A stretch of 64,000 bases of DNA, taken from NCBI RefSeq assembly GCF_900114995.1, contig NZ_FOUX01000005.1:682001-746000 (forward strand). The letters are read 5' to 3'. A program made the position numbers and the translations under genes. The notes beneath the pieces are model-generated. The model searched no databases, had not been told where the DNA came from, and worked only from the letters and a program-made list of their open reading frames with translations. This document shows positions 35,867-44,637 of the stretch, in pieces; the stretch's first letter is position 1, and every line of letters starts with the position of its first letter. Source of the stretch: Chitinophaga sp. YR627 (GTDB lineage Bacteria; Bacteroidota; Bacteroidia; Chitinophagales; Chitinophagaceae).

Positions 35867-36769
35867 TCACCTGTCTGAAGGTAGTTGCCAGAAAGCGCGG
35901 TTGTTATTGGTATGGTAACTGATGACATTCGTATTACGGCTTACAGAAGTCTCAAACATATCCACCGCAGGGTCCTTACTACCTGCAGGCAGTAATTCCA
36001 CATACTGCAACACCTTTCCAGCTGAGCGTGTCTGTGAATCATAGGTGCTGTTTACCGGACATATCAACCGGTACATATGCTCCGCCATAAATGTATACAG
36101 GTATTGTTCTTTCTTTGTCGGCACCTGATGATAATTAGCGCCTGCATTCAGGTACATCGGTTTTCCATTCACCAGCCGCTCCCGCACTTCTTCCACACTC
36201 AGGAAATTACCCTTCTCATCTTTCACATAAGCATTATCCTGCGGGTCCATATAGATCCATTTCCGGAGTGATGGCATATAAACAGCATTGATCACATGTC
36301 CGCCGTTAGGCTCCGGGTATTTGCCGGAAAAACAGATCACAGAACGGGATTTGAACCCCATCGAAAGAAAGATCTCATTCATAGCAATGGACAAGGGATA
36401 ACATCCCTGGCCTACCTTCTTCTCTCTGTAACTGTCAATAATGTACCGGGCTGTCAGCACTGGCAGCGACCGTACATCTTCATGCGGTACCTGGTTATGA
36501 AACCATTCCAGTAAACGGATCGCGCGTTCCGTCTCGGAACCCTGCCCCGCAATACTATCCAGGTGATAGATCTCACGCAATGTTACCAGCGCAGAATCAT
36601 CCGGAGACTGATAAGTAAAGACCGGAAATGTCTGTTGCTGCGTAGTGTCATAGGGCGGCGTCTTTTTCAAATGGTTTATTTGTAAAAGCTGCTCCTTATC
36701 GGCTTTCTGTCCGAAGCTTACTGATGCGGCCATACACATCAGCAAAAGGATCGTTATGGTATATCTCAT
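35867..36769 (-). CDS. Exported transglutaminase-like protein
   Basis: A 300-residue predicted periplasmic protein. The open frame extends 99 codons farther upstream but overlaps the divergent kinase gene; ATG 36769 gives a clean signal peptide (LLLMCMAASVSFGQK) and sits 5 nt after TATATTTG. The core resembles transglutaminase-like cysteine-protease folds: Cys in KKVGQGCYPLSIAMNEIF, His in PNGGHVINAVYM and Asp in WIYMDPQDNAYV. Such proteins often act on peptide or cell-wall substrates; the target here is unknown. Confidence 0.8.
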   Translation of the reverse strand: MRYTITILLLMCMAASVSFGQKADKEQLLQINHLKKTPPYDTTQQQTFPVFTYQSPDDSALVTLREIYHLDSIAGQGSETERAIRLLEWFHNQVPHEDVRSLPVLTARYIIDSYREKKVGQGCYPLSIAMNEIFLSMGFKSRSVICFSGKYPEPNGGHVINAVYMPSLRKWIYMDPQDNAYVKDEKGNFLSVEEVRERLVNGKPMYLNAGANYHQVPTKKEQYLYTFMAEHMYRLICPVNSTYDSQTRSAGKVLQYVELLPAGSKDPAVDMFETSVSRNTNVISYHTNNNRAFWQLPSDR

Positions 36770-36774
36770 ACCCG

Positions 36775-36782
36775 CAAATATA
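36775..36782 (-). promoter_or_regulatory. -7 promoter box abutting the transglutaminase-like gene
   Basis: Minus-strand TATATTTG is a full TAnnTTTG match and ends 5 nt before ATG 36769. This supports that start codon and suggests a leaderless transcript. Confidence 0.5.
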
Positions 36783-36955
36783 TCAAACGGGAAAAACGGG
36801 CGACTGTATTTTAGACCAGCACGACGAGCGATACCGCAGATAGCTGTTTTTGCACGCTGCACAGTTACGCGGTTTAGAAAAGAGCGTTGACGGCAACAGA
36901 TTACCTGTTTATCGGGAAATAATAAAAACAGCAAAAGAATATGCACCTTAGCGGG

Positions 36956-38008
36956 ATGAAACTGATAGGGAAAATACCGTGGCAGACGATCTCTATGCAC
37001 CTGCTGTTCTGGTCGCTGCTGATACTGTATCAGGCGGTGAGTTACGACTGGGAAAACACCGATCAACTGGGCTTCAAACTGGTGCCACAGGTGATATATG
37101 TATCCATCCCTGTCACCATTGTCATGACCTATGTCAATCTATATATTACGATGCCGCTGTTTTACTACCGGCGGAAGTATATTGCATACGGCGGGATGCT
37201 CCTGCTGACCCTCCTGTTAAGCGGCCTTTCCATCAGATTGCTGACGCATACCTTCATACTACCCTGGGAAAAGGTACACGATCCGCTACGTTATGCAAGA
37301 GAGAATAAAAACTTCTGGATACCCGTTCGCATATTCCGGATGTCGCTACAAACCTATCCGGTTATCGCAGCCGCTTCTCTGCTGGAACTAATGCGCAAAG
37401 CCTACATACAGGAAAAACACCTCCGGGCATTGGAGAAAGAAAAATTCTCCGCGGAAATAGCTTTATTGAAGGCACAGATCAATCCGCACTTCTTCTTCAA
37501 TACGCTCAACAGTGTGTACGCACTCACCCTGAAAGGTTCCGCCCTGGCAGCCAAAGTAGTATTCAGACTTTCGCATCTGATGCGCTATATGCTCTATGAA
37601 ACCGGAGCGGAGAAAGTGTTGTTACAGGACGATATCGATCACCTGGAAAACTACATCAGCATAGAACAGATGCGATTCGCCGACCGACTGGACCTGAGCT
37701 TCGAATACTCCGGCGATATCTCCGGTAAAATGATCGCGCCACTGCTGCTGTTACCCTTTATAGAAAATGCTTTTAAACACGGTATAGAGGAAGATGCCGG
37801 CTGGATCACCATCAACCTGAAAGTCAGTGAAGACCGGCTGTTTCTCAAAGTGGAAAACAGCTATCCGAAACATTATAAAGCAAACGGCGGCGGTCTCGGA
37901 CTCCGGAACGTACAGCGCAGACTGGAACTGACCTATCCCGGACGCCACACACTACTGCTGCATAAAACAACAGAATCTTTTGAAGCTGATTTAAAGATAG
38001 ATCTATGA
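36956..38008 (+). CDS. LytS-type sensor histidine kinase
   Basis: Membrane sensor kinase of 350 residues. Several hydrophobic segments occupy about 1-150 (MHLLFWSLLILYQ; VSIPVTIVMTYVNLYITMPL). The His_kinase domain has the phospho-acceptor His in QINPHFFFNTLNSVYAL, the N-box in LLPFIENAFKHGIEED, and the G-box GGGLGLRNVQRRLEL. ATG 36956 was preferred over 36941; a weak -7-like CACCTTAG ends 4 nt before it. Its stop overlaps the LytTR regulator start by 4 bp, so the two are translationally coupled. Confidence 0.92.
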   Translation: MKLIGKIPWQTISMHLLFWSLLILYQAVSYDWENTDQLGFKLVPQVIYVSIPVTIVMTYVNLYITMPLFYYRRKYIAYGGMLLLTLLLSGLSIRLLTHTFILPWEKVHDPLRYARENKNFWIPVRIFRMSLQTYPVIAAASLLELMRKAYIQEKHLRALEKEKFSAEIALLKAQINPHFFFNTLNSVYALTLKGSALAAKVVFRLSHLMRYMLYETGAEKVLLQDDIDHLENYISIEQMRFADRLDLSFEYSGDISGKMIAPLLLLPFIENAFKHGIEEDAGWITINLKVSEDRLFLKVENSYPKHYKANGGGLGLRNVQRRLELTYPGRHTLLLHKTTESFEADLKIDL

Positions 38009-38727
38009 GCAATATCACCTGTATTGTCGCTGATGACGAAGAACTGGCAAGGGAAATTATAGAAAACTACCTTTCCCGGCTACCTCAGCTGGAACTGATC
38101 GCCTCCTGCACGAATGGAATGGAAGTGTATAATGTATTGAGAGAAAAAAGGGCCGATATCCTGTTTCTGGATATCAAAATGCCGCAACTCAGCGGGATTG
38201 AACTACTGCGTACACTTAAGCAACCCCCAGTCGTCATTATGACCACCGCTTATAAAGAATACGCACTGGAAGCCTATGAACTGAACGTGATCGACTATCT
38301 CGTAAAACCAGTTTCTTTTGAACGTTTTCTGAAAGCGATCAGCAAGTACGAAACACTAACAGGCATAACCGGTAAAACACCAATGCCTTCTTTAAAAGAA
38401 CAACTTAAAAACGAAACACCCGCTTTTATCTATGTGAAATCAGATAAGAAAATGGTCAGGGTACTGCTCAGGGATATTCTGTACATTGAAGGACTGAAAG
38501 ACTATGTTCAGCTGCATACAACAGACAAAACCATTACCACCTACCAGACGCTGACTTATTTTGAAGAAAAACTCTCTGCCAATCATTTCGCACGCGTACA
38601 CCGTTCTTTTATTATCTCATTTGACCACATCAGCTCCTACTCTGCCACACAGATAGAAATAGGCCCGCACAGTATCCCTATAGGGGCCTCCTATGCCCGT
38701 GACCTCCTGAAAAAACTACAGGCATAG
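38005..38727 (+). CDS. LytTR-family response regulator
   Basis: A 240-residue response regulator paired with the kinase just upstream (ATGA overlap). The receiver domain (1-120) has acidic pocket VADDEELARE, phospho-Asp in ILFLDIKMPQLSG and Lys in DYLVKPVSFE. The C-terminal LytTR DNA-binding domain includes FIYVKSDKKMVRVLLRDI and HFARVHRSFIISFDHI. LytTR proteins bind imperfect direct repeats; the target genes are not evident. Confidence 0.94.
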   Translation: MSNITCIVADDEELAREIIENYLSRLPQLELIASCTNGMEVYNVLREKRADILFLDIKMPQLSGIELLRTLKQPPVVIMTTAYKEYALEAYELNVIDYLVKPVSFERFLKAISKYETLTGITGKTPMPSLKEQLKNETPAFIYVKSDKKMVRVLLRDILYIEGLKDYVQLHTTDKTITTYQTLTYFEEKLSANHFARVHRSFIISFDHISSYSATQIEIGPHSIPIGASYARDLLKKLQA

Positions 38728-38786
38728 CCCTGTGGTCATTGACTGACTACATCCGACTATGCCTGTTATAATACATATAATACTGA

Positions 38787-39035
38787 TCAACACTCTGAAT
38801 AATCAGAAGAGAACTTTCCGTTAATAGCATACAGCTTATCAATCCTGATCTCTGTCTGGTCTTCCAGCTTCAGCCATTGAAATCCGTCCCGCTCAAAAAC
38901 GCTTTCAATAAGACCGTTGGCACGGGTAACACCGTTATCTTCGTATAAAATCCCTACCTTCTGTTTGCTCTCGAAAAGCTCCACTACATATGGATAAAAC
39001 GTACCGCCAACCGGAATCGTATCTTTCTTGTCCAT
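38787..39035 (-). CDS. Small cytoplasmic protein of unknown function
   Basis: An 82-residue protein starting MDKKDTIPVGGTFYPYVVEL; an upstream ATG at 39086 was rejected because a good promoter lies between the two. No signal peptide. The sequence (VTRANGLIESVFERDGFQWL, then QTEIRIDKLYAINGKF) looks like a compact SH3-like or Sm-like beta-barrel. I recognise no named family. Confidence 0.65.
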   Translation of the reverse strand: MDKKDTIPVGGTFYPYVVELFESKQKVGILYEDNGVTRANGLIESVFERDGFQWLKLEDQTEIRIDKLYAINGKFSSDYSEC

Positions 39036-39055
39036 GGTGATTGTTTTTATATACA

Positions 39056-39086
39056 CAAATTTACCTATTAAAGATCGCATAACCAA
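39056..39086 (-). promoter_or_regulatory. Bacteroidota-type promoter for the 82-residue protein
   Basis: Minus strand shows TTG (39086-39084), a 20-nt spacer and TAAATTTG (39063-39056), close to the TTG-N19-TAnnTTTG consensus. The leader to ATG 39035 is about 20 nt. Confidence 0.6.
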
Positions 39087-39179
39087 TCAATCCGGAAATT
39101 GTACAAATCAAGCGTAGATATGTATAAGTCCGGGCCTTCCCAACGCCGGAAATTTGTGTTGTAATTAAATCAATCACAA

Positions 39180-39995
39180 ATGAAAAAGACAGTATTAATC
39201 ACCGGTGCCTCATCTGGTTTTGGAAAAGAAACAGTGTTACGATTTCACAACGAAGGATGGAACGTTATTGCGACCATGCGCAACCCGGAAAAAGAGCGCA
39301 CATTTTCAGCGCTGGAGAATGTATGGATCACTCGTCTGGATGTTACAGATAAAACAAGTATTACACAGGCTGTTGCCGGCGGACTCGAAAAATTCGGCCG
39401 TATCGACGTACTCGTCAATAACGCCGGTTATGGCGCTATCGGAACGATTGAAGCCGCTTCAGATGAAATCATCCGTCGCCAGTTTGAAGTCAACCTTTTC
39501 GGCGTAATAGCTGTTACCAAAGCAGTATTACCTGCCATGCGTAAACAACAACAGGGCATTATTATTAATATCTCTTCCATGGGGGGCCGTATCACCATTC
39601 CTTTCGGCGCACTCTATAACGCAACCAAATTTGCGCTGGAAGGACTGACAGAAGCCATGCAGTATGAACTGAATCCACTTGGTATAAAATTGAAACTCAT
39701 TGAACCCGGCAGTTACCGCACAAACTTCAATGGCAGTTCCATGGACTTCTTTGGCACAGGAGATATAGCAGACTATCAGGCGATGTTTGAGAAATTCACC
39801 ACCATCGCCAAAAGCCCAGGCAGAGGTAATACCAATATCACAGAAGTCAGCGACGCCATCTATCTGGCAGCGACGGATAATGCGGAACAGTTACGCTATG
39901 TAGTAGGCGCCGATGCTGCAAATATGATCAGCTACAAACTGGAAAAAGGTGATGTAGCCTTTAAACAGCTGGTACCAGGACACTTTGGTTTATAA
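39180..39995 (+). CDS. Short-chain dehydrogenase/reductase
   Basis: NAD(P)-dependent oxidoreductase of 271 residues with a canonical classical SDR layout: cofactor loop TGASSGFGKET, NNAGYGAIG, catalytic Ser in INISSMGGR, and Tyr-x3-Lys in YNATKFALEGL. Substrate unknown. The AraC regulator gene follows after 22 bp in the same direction, so the regulator may be encoded beside its target. A 9-bp direct repeat lies in the divergent upstream region. Confidence 0.92.
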   Translation: MKKTVLITGASSGFGKETVLRFHNEGWNVIATMRNPEKERTFSALENVWITRLDVTDKTSITQAVAGGLEKFGRIDVLVNNAGYGAIGTIEAASDEIIRRQFEVNLFGVIAVTKAVLPAMRKQQQGIIINISSMGGRITIPFGALYNATKFALEGLTEAMQYELNPLGIKLKLIEPGSYRTNFNGSSMDFFGTGDIADYQAMFEKFTTIAKSPGRGNTNITEVSDAIYLAATDNAEQLRYVVGADAANMISYKLEKGDVAFKQLVPGHFGL

Positions 39996-40005
39996 TTCTC
40001 CGCCG

Positions 40006-40013
40006 TATCTTTA
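40006..40013 (+). promoter_or_regulatory. -7-like box abutting the AraC gene start
   Basis: TATCTTTA, one base from TAnnTTTG, ends 4 nt before ATG 40018. It may give a leaderless transcript separate from the SDR gene. Confidence 0.35.
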
Positions 40014-40017
40014 GGTT

Positions 40018-40926
40018 ATGCAGAACAGATATGTAGATATCAACACGATCAGTGAATTGCACGCATTCTACGGATGCGGCAAACCTCAGCATCCGCTGAT
40101 CACTGTTATCGACCTGCTGGCGGTAAACAGGGAGCACATTCCCGCAGATGGATCATTCTATCGCCTGGGCTTTTACAGTATTTTTTGCAAGCAGTTCAAA
40201 GGACTCCTGAAGTATGGCAGGTCCCATTACGACTTCAGCGAAGGCTCCCTGATGTTCACAGCGCCCCACCAGGTAACCGCCTCCAGCAGAGACATACAGA
40301 TAGAAGAAGGCTGGGGATTGTTCTTCCATCCCGATCTTATTAACAACACCACCCTTGGCAGAAAGATCAATGAGTATAGCTTCTTTCACTATGATGTAAA
40401 CGAAGCACTGCATTTATCAGAAGAGGAAAAACGTACAATTGGTGAGTGCGTCAATAACATCAGAAAAGAATATGCACAGAACATCGACAAACATACCCAG
40501 GGACTCATCCAGAGCAATCTGGAATTGCTGCTGAACTACTGCAACAGGTTCTATGATCGTCAGTTCTTCACACGGGCCCATATCAGCAATGATACCGTAG
40601 AACGTTTCGAACACCTCCTGAAAGATTATTTCTCACAGGACTCACTGATCGAAACAGGTCTGCCGGATGTAAAATACTTTGCAACCCGCTTACACCTTTC
40701 GCCTAACTACCTCTCCGACCTGCTCAATAAATACACAGGTAAAACAACGCAGGAACACATTCACCTGCAACTGGTAGACCGGGCTAAAACCTTACTCTGG
40801 AGTTCCGATAAACCGATCAGCGAAATCGCCTACGATCTGGGATTTGAACATCCATCGCATTTTACAAAGATCTTTAAGAACAAAACTGGACAGTCGCCGA
40901 AAGCGTTCAGAACAATTAGAAATTAA
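40018..40926 (+). CDS. AraC-family transcriptional regulator
   Basis: A 302-residue regulator with an N-terminal cupin-like sensor region (HYDFSEGSLMFTAPHQVTAS) and a C-terminal AraC helix-turn-helix (YFATRLHLSPNYLSDLLNKY; ISEIAYDLGFEHPSHFTKIF). It follows an SDR gene and probably regulates it or related functions. Its last codons and stop lie inside the left arm of a 23-bp inverted repeat, so that repeat supplies the gene end. Confidence 0.93.
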   Translation: MQNRYVDINTISELHAFYGCGKPQHPLITVIDLLAVNREHIPADGSFYRLGFYSIFCKQFKGLLKYGRSHYDFSEGSLMFTAPHQVTASSRDIQIEEGWGLFFHPDLINNTTLGRKINEYSFFHYDVNEALHLSEEEKRTIGECVNNIRKEYAQNIDKHTQGLIQSNLELLLNYCNRFYDRQFFTRAHISNDTVERFEHLLKDYFSQDSLIETGLPDVKYFATRLHLSPNYLSDLLNKYTGKTTQEHIHLQLVDRAKTLLWSSDKPISEIAYDLGFEHPSHFTKIFKNKTGQSPKAFRTIRN

Positions 40927-41179
40927 GAATTAAGAATTGCAGCAACATCCTGTCATAAATCAATAAACAGACTATTATTCATAGCCAAATAATAAAACAC
41001 TTAGTTATACAAAAAGAGCGACTCTTCTCATAAGGAAAGTCGCTCTTTTAAATAGTATTAAGACAATTATCAATTATAGCTGGTCATCTGTACAAGCGAA
41101 GTTCGTTCCCAATTAGAAGACACCTCATTTGATACCACATGAAGCCAATAATAATTCAATTCTTAATTCTTAATTTCTA
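40917..41179. repeat. 263-bp segment bounded by perfect 23-bp inverted repeats (element B)
   Basis: Arms 40917-40939 and 41157-41179 are perfect inverted copies built from the heptad ATTAAGA. The left arm contains the AraC stop codon and the right arm ends 1 bp before the metalloprotease stop. The interior has a bidirectional terminator and no ORF. Confidence 0.65.
41012..41049. terminator. Bidirectional terminator inside element B
   Basis: Twelve-bp arms AAAAGAGCGACT/AGTCGCTCTTTT between convergent AraC and metalloprotease genes, with A and T runs at the edges. Confidence 0.85.
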
Positions 41180-41932
41180 TCACGGGTACAATACCTGTGC
41201 AGCCTGTTTGTCTTTTGTAGACAATACGGTCGCACCACTACCACACTGACCACCATTCATCAATGAAGAGGCATCAGTACCACCTACACCAGGAACAGCA
41301 GTAGCGCTTGATTCACCGATAGAAGACCAGTTCGTATGTCTGAAAGACACATTATGTCCCATCTCATGACAGATGGTACGTGCACGCTGTGCAAAGCTAT
41401 TACCAGCGATATAGGCTTTGTTGATACGGATAGTACCCCCTGCACGGCCACCGGAAGGGAATGTACCGGAACCGCATACACCACTGCCCAGATTGCTGTC
41501 AATGATGATCACATCATAGGAGGAGCCTGTGGTCACTGTCCAGTTGATAGAACAACCGGAAATAGCATTCCACTGGCTGATAGCAGAATTGATCTCTGAT
41601 GTCATGGAAGTCATGGAAGCATCGATACGCAGACGAATGTTTGTCACATTGGTCGAAGACACCAGACTACCCGTATAATACTGTTCTGTCTTTGGCTTGC
41701 CGGAAGGCACTTCCATGTCTTTAGGGAAGACGATATCGCCTTCAGCAATAAACTCTTTTGCATTTTCGACAACCGCATTGTCAGGGAATCCCAGGTCGCG
41801 AATGTAAGCGCGTACTTTTGCTGCATTATCATACTCTGTTTGTGGCGTCTCACCGGGACCTTCGGCTGACTTTTTACAGGCTGCAAAACAAATGGTCAGG
41901 AGGAGCAGCAGCGGAAGAAACATGTTTTTCAT
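41180..41932 (-). CDS. M57-like zinc metalloprotease lipoprotein
   Basis: A 250-residue predicted lipoprotein (lipobox TICFAACKKSAEG). The zinc site HEMGHNVSFRH fits the metzincin HExxHxxGxxH-like pattern, in which the third His follows at the expected distance although Gly is Ser here. The order of features (IDASMTSMTSEINSAISQWN ahead of it, GGTDASSLMNGGQCG after it) matches M57 'HEIGH' peptidases of Bacteroidota and myxobacteria. It probably acts at or outside the cell surface. The stop adjoins the inverted-repeat element B. Confidence 0.83.
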   Translation of the reverse strand: MKNMFLPLLLLLTICFAACKKSAEGPGETPQTEYDNAAKVRAYIRDLGFPDNAVVENAKEFIAEGDIVFPKDMEVPSGKPKTEQYYTGSLVSSTNVTNIRLRIDASMTSMTSEINSAISQWNAISGCSINWTVTTGSSYDVIIIDSNLGSGVCGSGTFPSGGRAGGTIRINKAYIAGNSFAQRARTICHEMGHNVSFRHTNWSSIGESSATAVPGVGGTDASSLMNGGQCGSGATVLSTKDKQAAQVLYP

Positions 41933-42300
41933 GTTGTTGCATTTAGGTTTTAAAAGTGAAGATTAGGGTAATAAAAAAGCATTATCCGGGCGCAGAACAT
42001 CATCACCATGCATGCTTGCTACATAGGATACCACAGGAAAAGTTATTCAATAGCTACAGCGTTCACTTTAAACGTCGGTATACATTAGGCTCTCAAAAAA
42101 AGTTCTGCGAATTTGATTGATACGATTTAGTTCAGGCTGACAGATTTAGATTCGGGTTTCATCAATGTTACAACTATTTATTCAGCAAAGAAAGCGATTT
42201 AATTCGGCGGCTGAGAAGAGATGTCAGTCAAATTATCTAAAATGGGCCATGCCTCACAAATGAAGAGACCGGCCCATTATTATCATACAGTTTATTGATT
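41933..42300. other. Intergenic region upstream of the metalloprotease
   Basis: A 368-bp stretch without a credible gene. It contains the 5' region of the metalloprotease gene and, near its right end, the terminator of the next minus-strand gene. No clear -7 box was found. Confidence 0.6.
42241..42278 (-). terminator. Terminator of the DUF4375-like gene
   Basis: AATGGGCC/GGCCCATT arms with a 22-nt loop, followed by T residues on the minus strand, about 20 bp past the stop at 42301. Confidence 0.65.
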
Positions 42301-43611
42301 TTATTTTTGTTTTACCACCCGCACAAACTTTCCATTTTCATATTCCCTTACAGCTTCTTCATTACCACTGTCATCATATTCAATATTCAAACCGTGCTCC
42401 ACCCCATTAACATAGGTCCTTTTAAGCCACAATTTTCCATCCTTGTAACCAATTGATTCACCATTAGATAAATAATTTTCACAATTCACCACGTAATTAT
42501 AAAATGAAAACCTGCTGTTTTCTTCTTCAAAATCATAATCATAAAAAACACCATTCCCATTAATTAATGTTTCCTTTTTATTCTCGTCAAAACAAATCAG
42601 GTATTCACTCAATTTATTGAAGCGTTCATTCTCAATTTTTTTAAGCGTGTGGTAACTTCTTATCTGTCCATCATCAAAATATCTCCTGATGTGAATCTTT
42701 TCTGTTTCGTCCTCCCAGTATTGCGCTTTTATAGTGCCGGTATCGTAAAATCTATCCCTGAACACCATATTCGAATTATAGCTGTCTTTTACTATTCTTT
42801 TTGTGTGCGATTCCAATTGCCCGTTAGGATAGTATTTCAGTATATGTTCCATGTTCCTGATACTGTCGTCACTTCTTTTCTCCTCGTATGGCTGTCCTTC
42901 TTTAAATTTCTTTTCAGCAACCTGCTTACCCTTGCGATAGACTATTTCCTCCACCTGAACATCGTCCACATATTTTTCATATTTTCCTTCCGGCACTCCT
43001 TTCTTTACTTCTAAGACTTCTAAAACATTATTGGTCCTATGTTCTACCCGGCCGGTATACTTTTTATCTATCGGTTTAATAAATTGTTCCTGATGCGCTC
43101 TGATAAAAGCTTCAACGTCCTTATATAACTGTGCGTTTATCTTGAAATAAGGAATGTTGTTTTTGTTAATAATGTCGTGTTTATCCTTCAGATAAAGGAA
43201 ATACACCTTTTCAACCAGCTCATAATATTTTTTATTAGGTAATCGCTTTAAACCATTTAAAACCGGTGGGAAGTATTTATCATAGCCATTGTCAATGAAT
43301 TGGCTGAAACCTCCATTTGTAACCTGACCATCCAGATACCACCAGAAGAATAGTAACTTTTGTTCGGGTGATGTGACTGCGATCGCTTCAGTCAGGTCCT
43401 GTTGTTTTTTCTCCAGATGTACAGCAACCATTTTCGACAACGGACTCAATACAGCCCAGTTAAAATCCATATTATGTAATCTGTAATAGTCAATCGGGGA
43501 TATCTCTGGCCGGATCTGATCTTCCGGGTCGGTTTTACTATAAAGATCCCCGTTTAGATGTCCTTCAATGAATTCTTTGTCCGCAGTTGATAGTTTGTAA
43601 TTAGTCTTCAT
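42301..43611 (-). CDS. DUF4375-like protein with MORN/YwqK-like repeats
   Basis: A 436-residue protein without a signal peptide. The N-terminal half has a DUF4375/DMP19-like block (WYLDGQVTNGGFSQFIDNG, then YFPPVLNGLKRLPNKKYYEL). The C-terminal half has short repeats of the antitoxin-like YwqK/MORN_2 type (ILKYYPNGQLESHTKRIV; RRYFDDGQIRSYHTLKKI; IEYDDSGNEEAVREYENGKF). The coding sequence is visibly richer in A/T and Lys/Asn than its neighbours, which could reflect transfer. An immunity-type role is possible by analogy only. No toxin gene lies beside it. Confidence 0.72.
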   Translation of the reverse strand: MKTNYKLSTADKEFIEGHLNGDLYSKTDPEDQIRPEISPIDYYRLHNMDFNWAVLSPLSKMVAVHLEKKQQDLTEAIAVTSPEQKLLFFWWYLDGQVTNGGFSQFIDNGYDKYFPPVLNGLKRLPNKKYYELVEKVYFLYLKDKHDIINKNNIPYFKINAQLYKDVEAFIRAHQEQFIKPIDKKYTGRVEHRTNNVLEVLEVKKGVPEGKYEKYVDDVQVEEIVYRKGKQVAEKKFKEGQPYEEKRSDDSIRNMEHILKYYPNGQLESHTKRIVKDSYNSNMVFRDRFYDTGTIKAQYWEDETEKIHIRRYFDDGQIRSYHTLKKIENERFNKLSEYLICFDENKKETLINGNGVFYDYDFEEENSRFSFYNYVVNCENYLSNGESIGYKDGKLWLKRTYVNGVEHGLNIEYDDSGNEEAVREYENGKFVRVVKQK

Positions 43612-43718
43612 GGAATAAGATCAGTTTGGTTTTTCGGCCACTTGCTGCCATTTGGGAAGCACTAAATATACACAAATATTATAATACCAAACCAACTACA
43701 TCCTCCCGCTATTAATTA

Positions 43719-43760
43719 AAAAGCGGACAACCCTTTCAACAGGAAGAATCGTCCGCTTTT
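43719..43760 (-). terminator. Terminator of the atypical SDR gene
   Basis: AAAAGCGGAC/GTCCGCTTTT with a 22-nt loop, downstream of the minus-strand stop at 43808. Confidence 0.75.
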
Positions 43761-43782
43761 ATTCCACAGCAACACATTACTG

Positions 43783-43810
43783 CTTAATTCTTATTCTTAA
43801 TTCTTAATTA
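43783..43810. repeat. Heptad tract at the end of the SDR gene (element C)
   Basis: The complement reads as repeated ATTAAGA units with one shortened copy. It includes the SDR stop codon. No inverted partner was seen nearby, so it may be a solo end of the same repeat family as elements A and B. Confidence 0.5.
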
Positions 43811-44548
43811 AATAAGCACACCACCACCATCAACGGTCAATACCTGTCCTGTGGCAAATTCCTGCTTCATCATATACACAAAGGTCTGCGCAATATCTTC
43901 CGATACACCCACTCTCTTCACCAGCAATGCATTTCCCAGCGTTGTGAAGATATTCTCTCTGTCTGCTTCCGGCATGCCATTCCACAAATTGGTCCTCACT
44001 ACACCAGGTGCAACCAGGTTCACTCTCACAGGCGCCAGTTCCACTGCCATGGCACGGGTAAATCCTTCCATCGCCATACAGATGCTGGATGCTACACCCC
44101 ATCCTGCATTTGGACGCTGGCCCGCATTACCACCGGTAAGATTAATAGAGCCTCCTTTTCTGATATGCGGAGCGGCATATTTTACAGCGGCAAAAGCCCC
44201 CCAGTAACGCACGTTAAAAAAACGCTGTGCATCTGCGATGTTGGTCTTACTGATTTCCTGTAAAGTGAGGTTCTCTCCTGCCGTATAGATCAGGTGATCA
44301 AAACTACCCGCACCTTCAAAGAAAGAACGGATGTTCTCTTCGTGTGAGAGGTCAACCGCGTAGCCTTCACTGTCAGCCGGCAGTAATTTCAGCGCCTCGT
44401 TAATACGCTGCTGATTGCCTGACACAATAACTACCTTTGCACCCTCTTCCGCAGCGGCAATAGCTGTTGCCAATCCCAGACCGGAACTTGCTCCCAGTAC
44501 AATCACCCGCTGACCTTCCAACGTTTGTTTCTTAATCTGTTTTTCCAT
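43808..44548 (-). CDS. Atypical SDR-fold protein lacking Tyr-x3-Lys
   Basis: A 246-residue protein with a good SDR cofactor region (GASSGLGLATAIAAAEEGAK; YTAGENLTLQ) and the SDR end VNLVAPGVVRTNLWNGMPEA. At the catalytic site INLTGGNAGQRPN precedes GWGVASSICMAMEGFTRAMA, and neither Tyr nor Lys appears at the expected places (Ala and Cys instead). It may be a non-classical reductase or a cofactor-binding regulator. It is divergent from a Crp/Fnr-type gene, a pairing that suggests control by that regulator. Confidence 0.85.
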   Translation of the reverse strand: MEKQIKKQTLEGQRVIVLGASSGLGLATAIAAAEEGAKVVIVSGNQQRINEALKLLPADSEGYAVDLSHEENIRSFFEGAGSFDHLIYTAGENLTLQEISKTNIADAQRFFNVRYWGAFAAVKYAAPHIRKGGSINLTGGNAGQRPNAGWGVASSICMAMEGFTRAMAVELAPVRVNLVAPGVVRTNLWNGMPEADRENIFTTLGNALLVKRVGVSEDIAQTFVYMMKQEFATGQVLTVDGGGVLI

Positions 44549-44637
44549 GATTATTCGTTTGATATGTCAAAGGTCGCCCCGGCCGGATTCATGGCACTGA
44601 ACAAATGGTAAAAACGGAATAACTGCATCAAATTGCG

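Noticed and set aside
36770..37066. 99-codon N-terminal extension of the transglutaminase-like protein
   Set aside because: The extension overlaps the divergent kinase gene, has no signal character, and a full -7 box plus clean signal peptide support ATG 36769.
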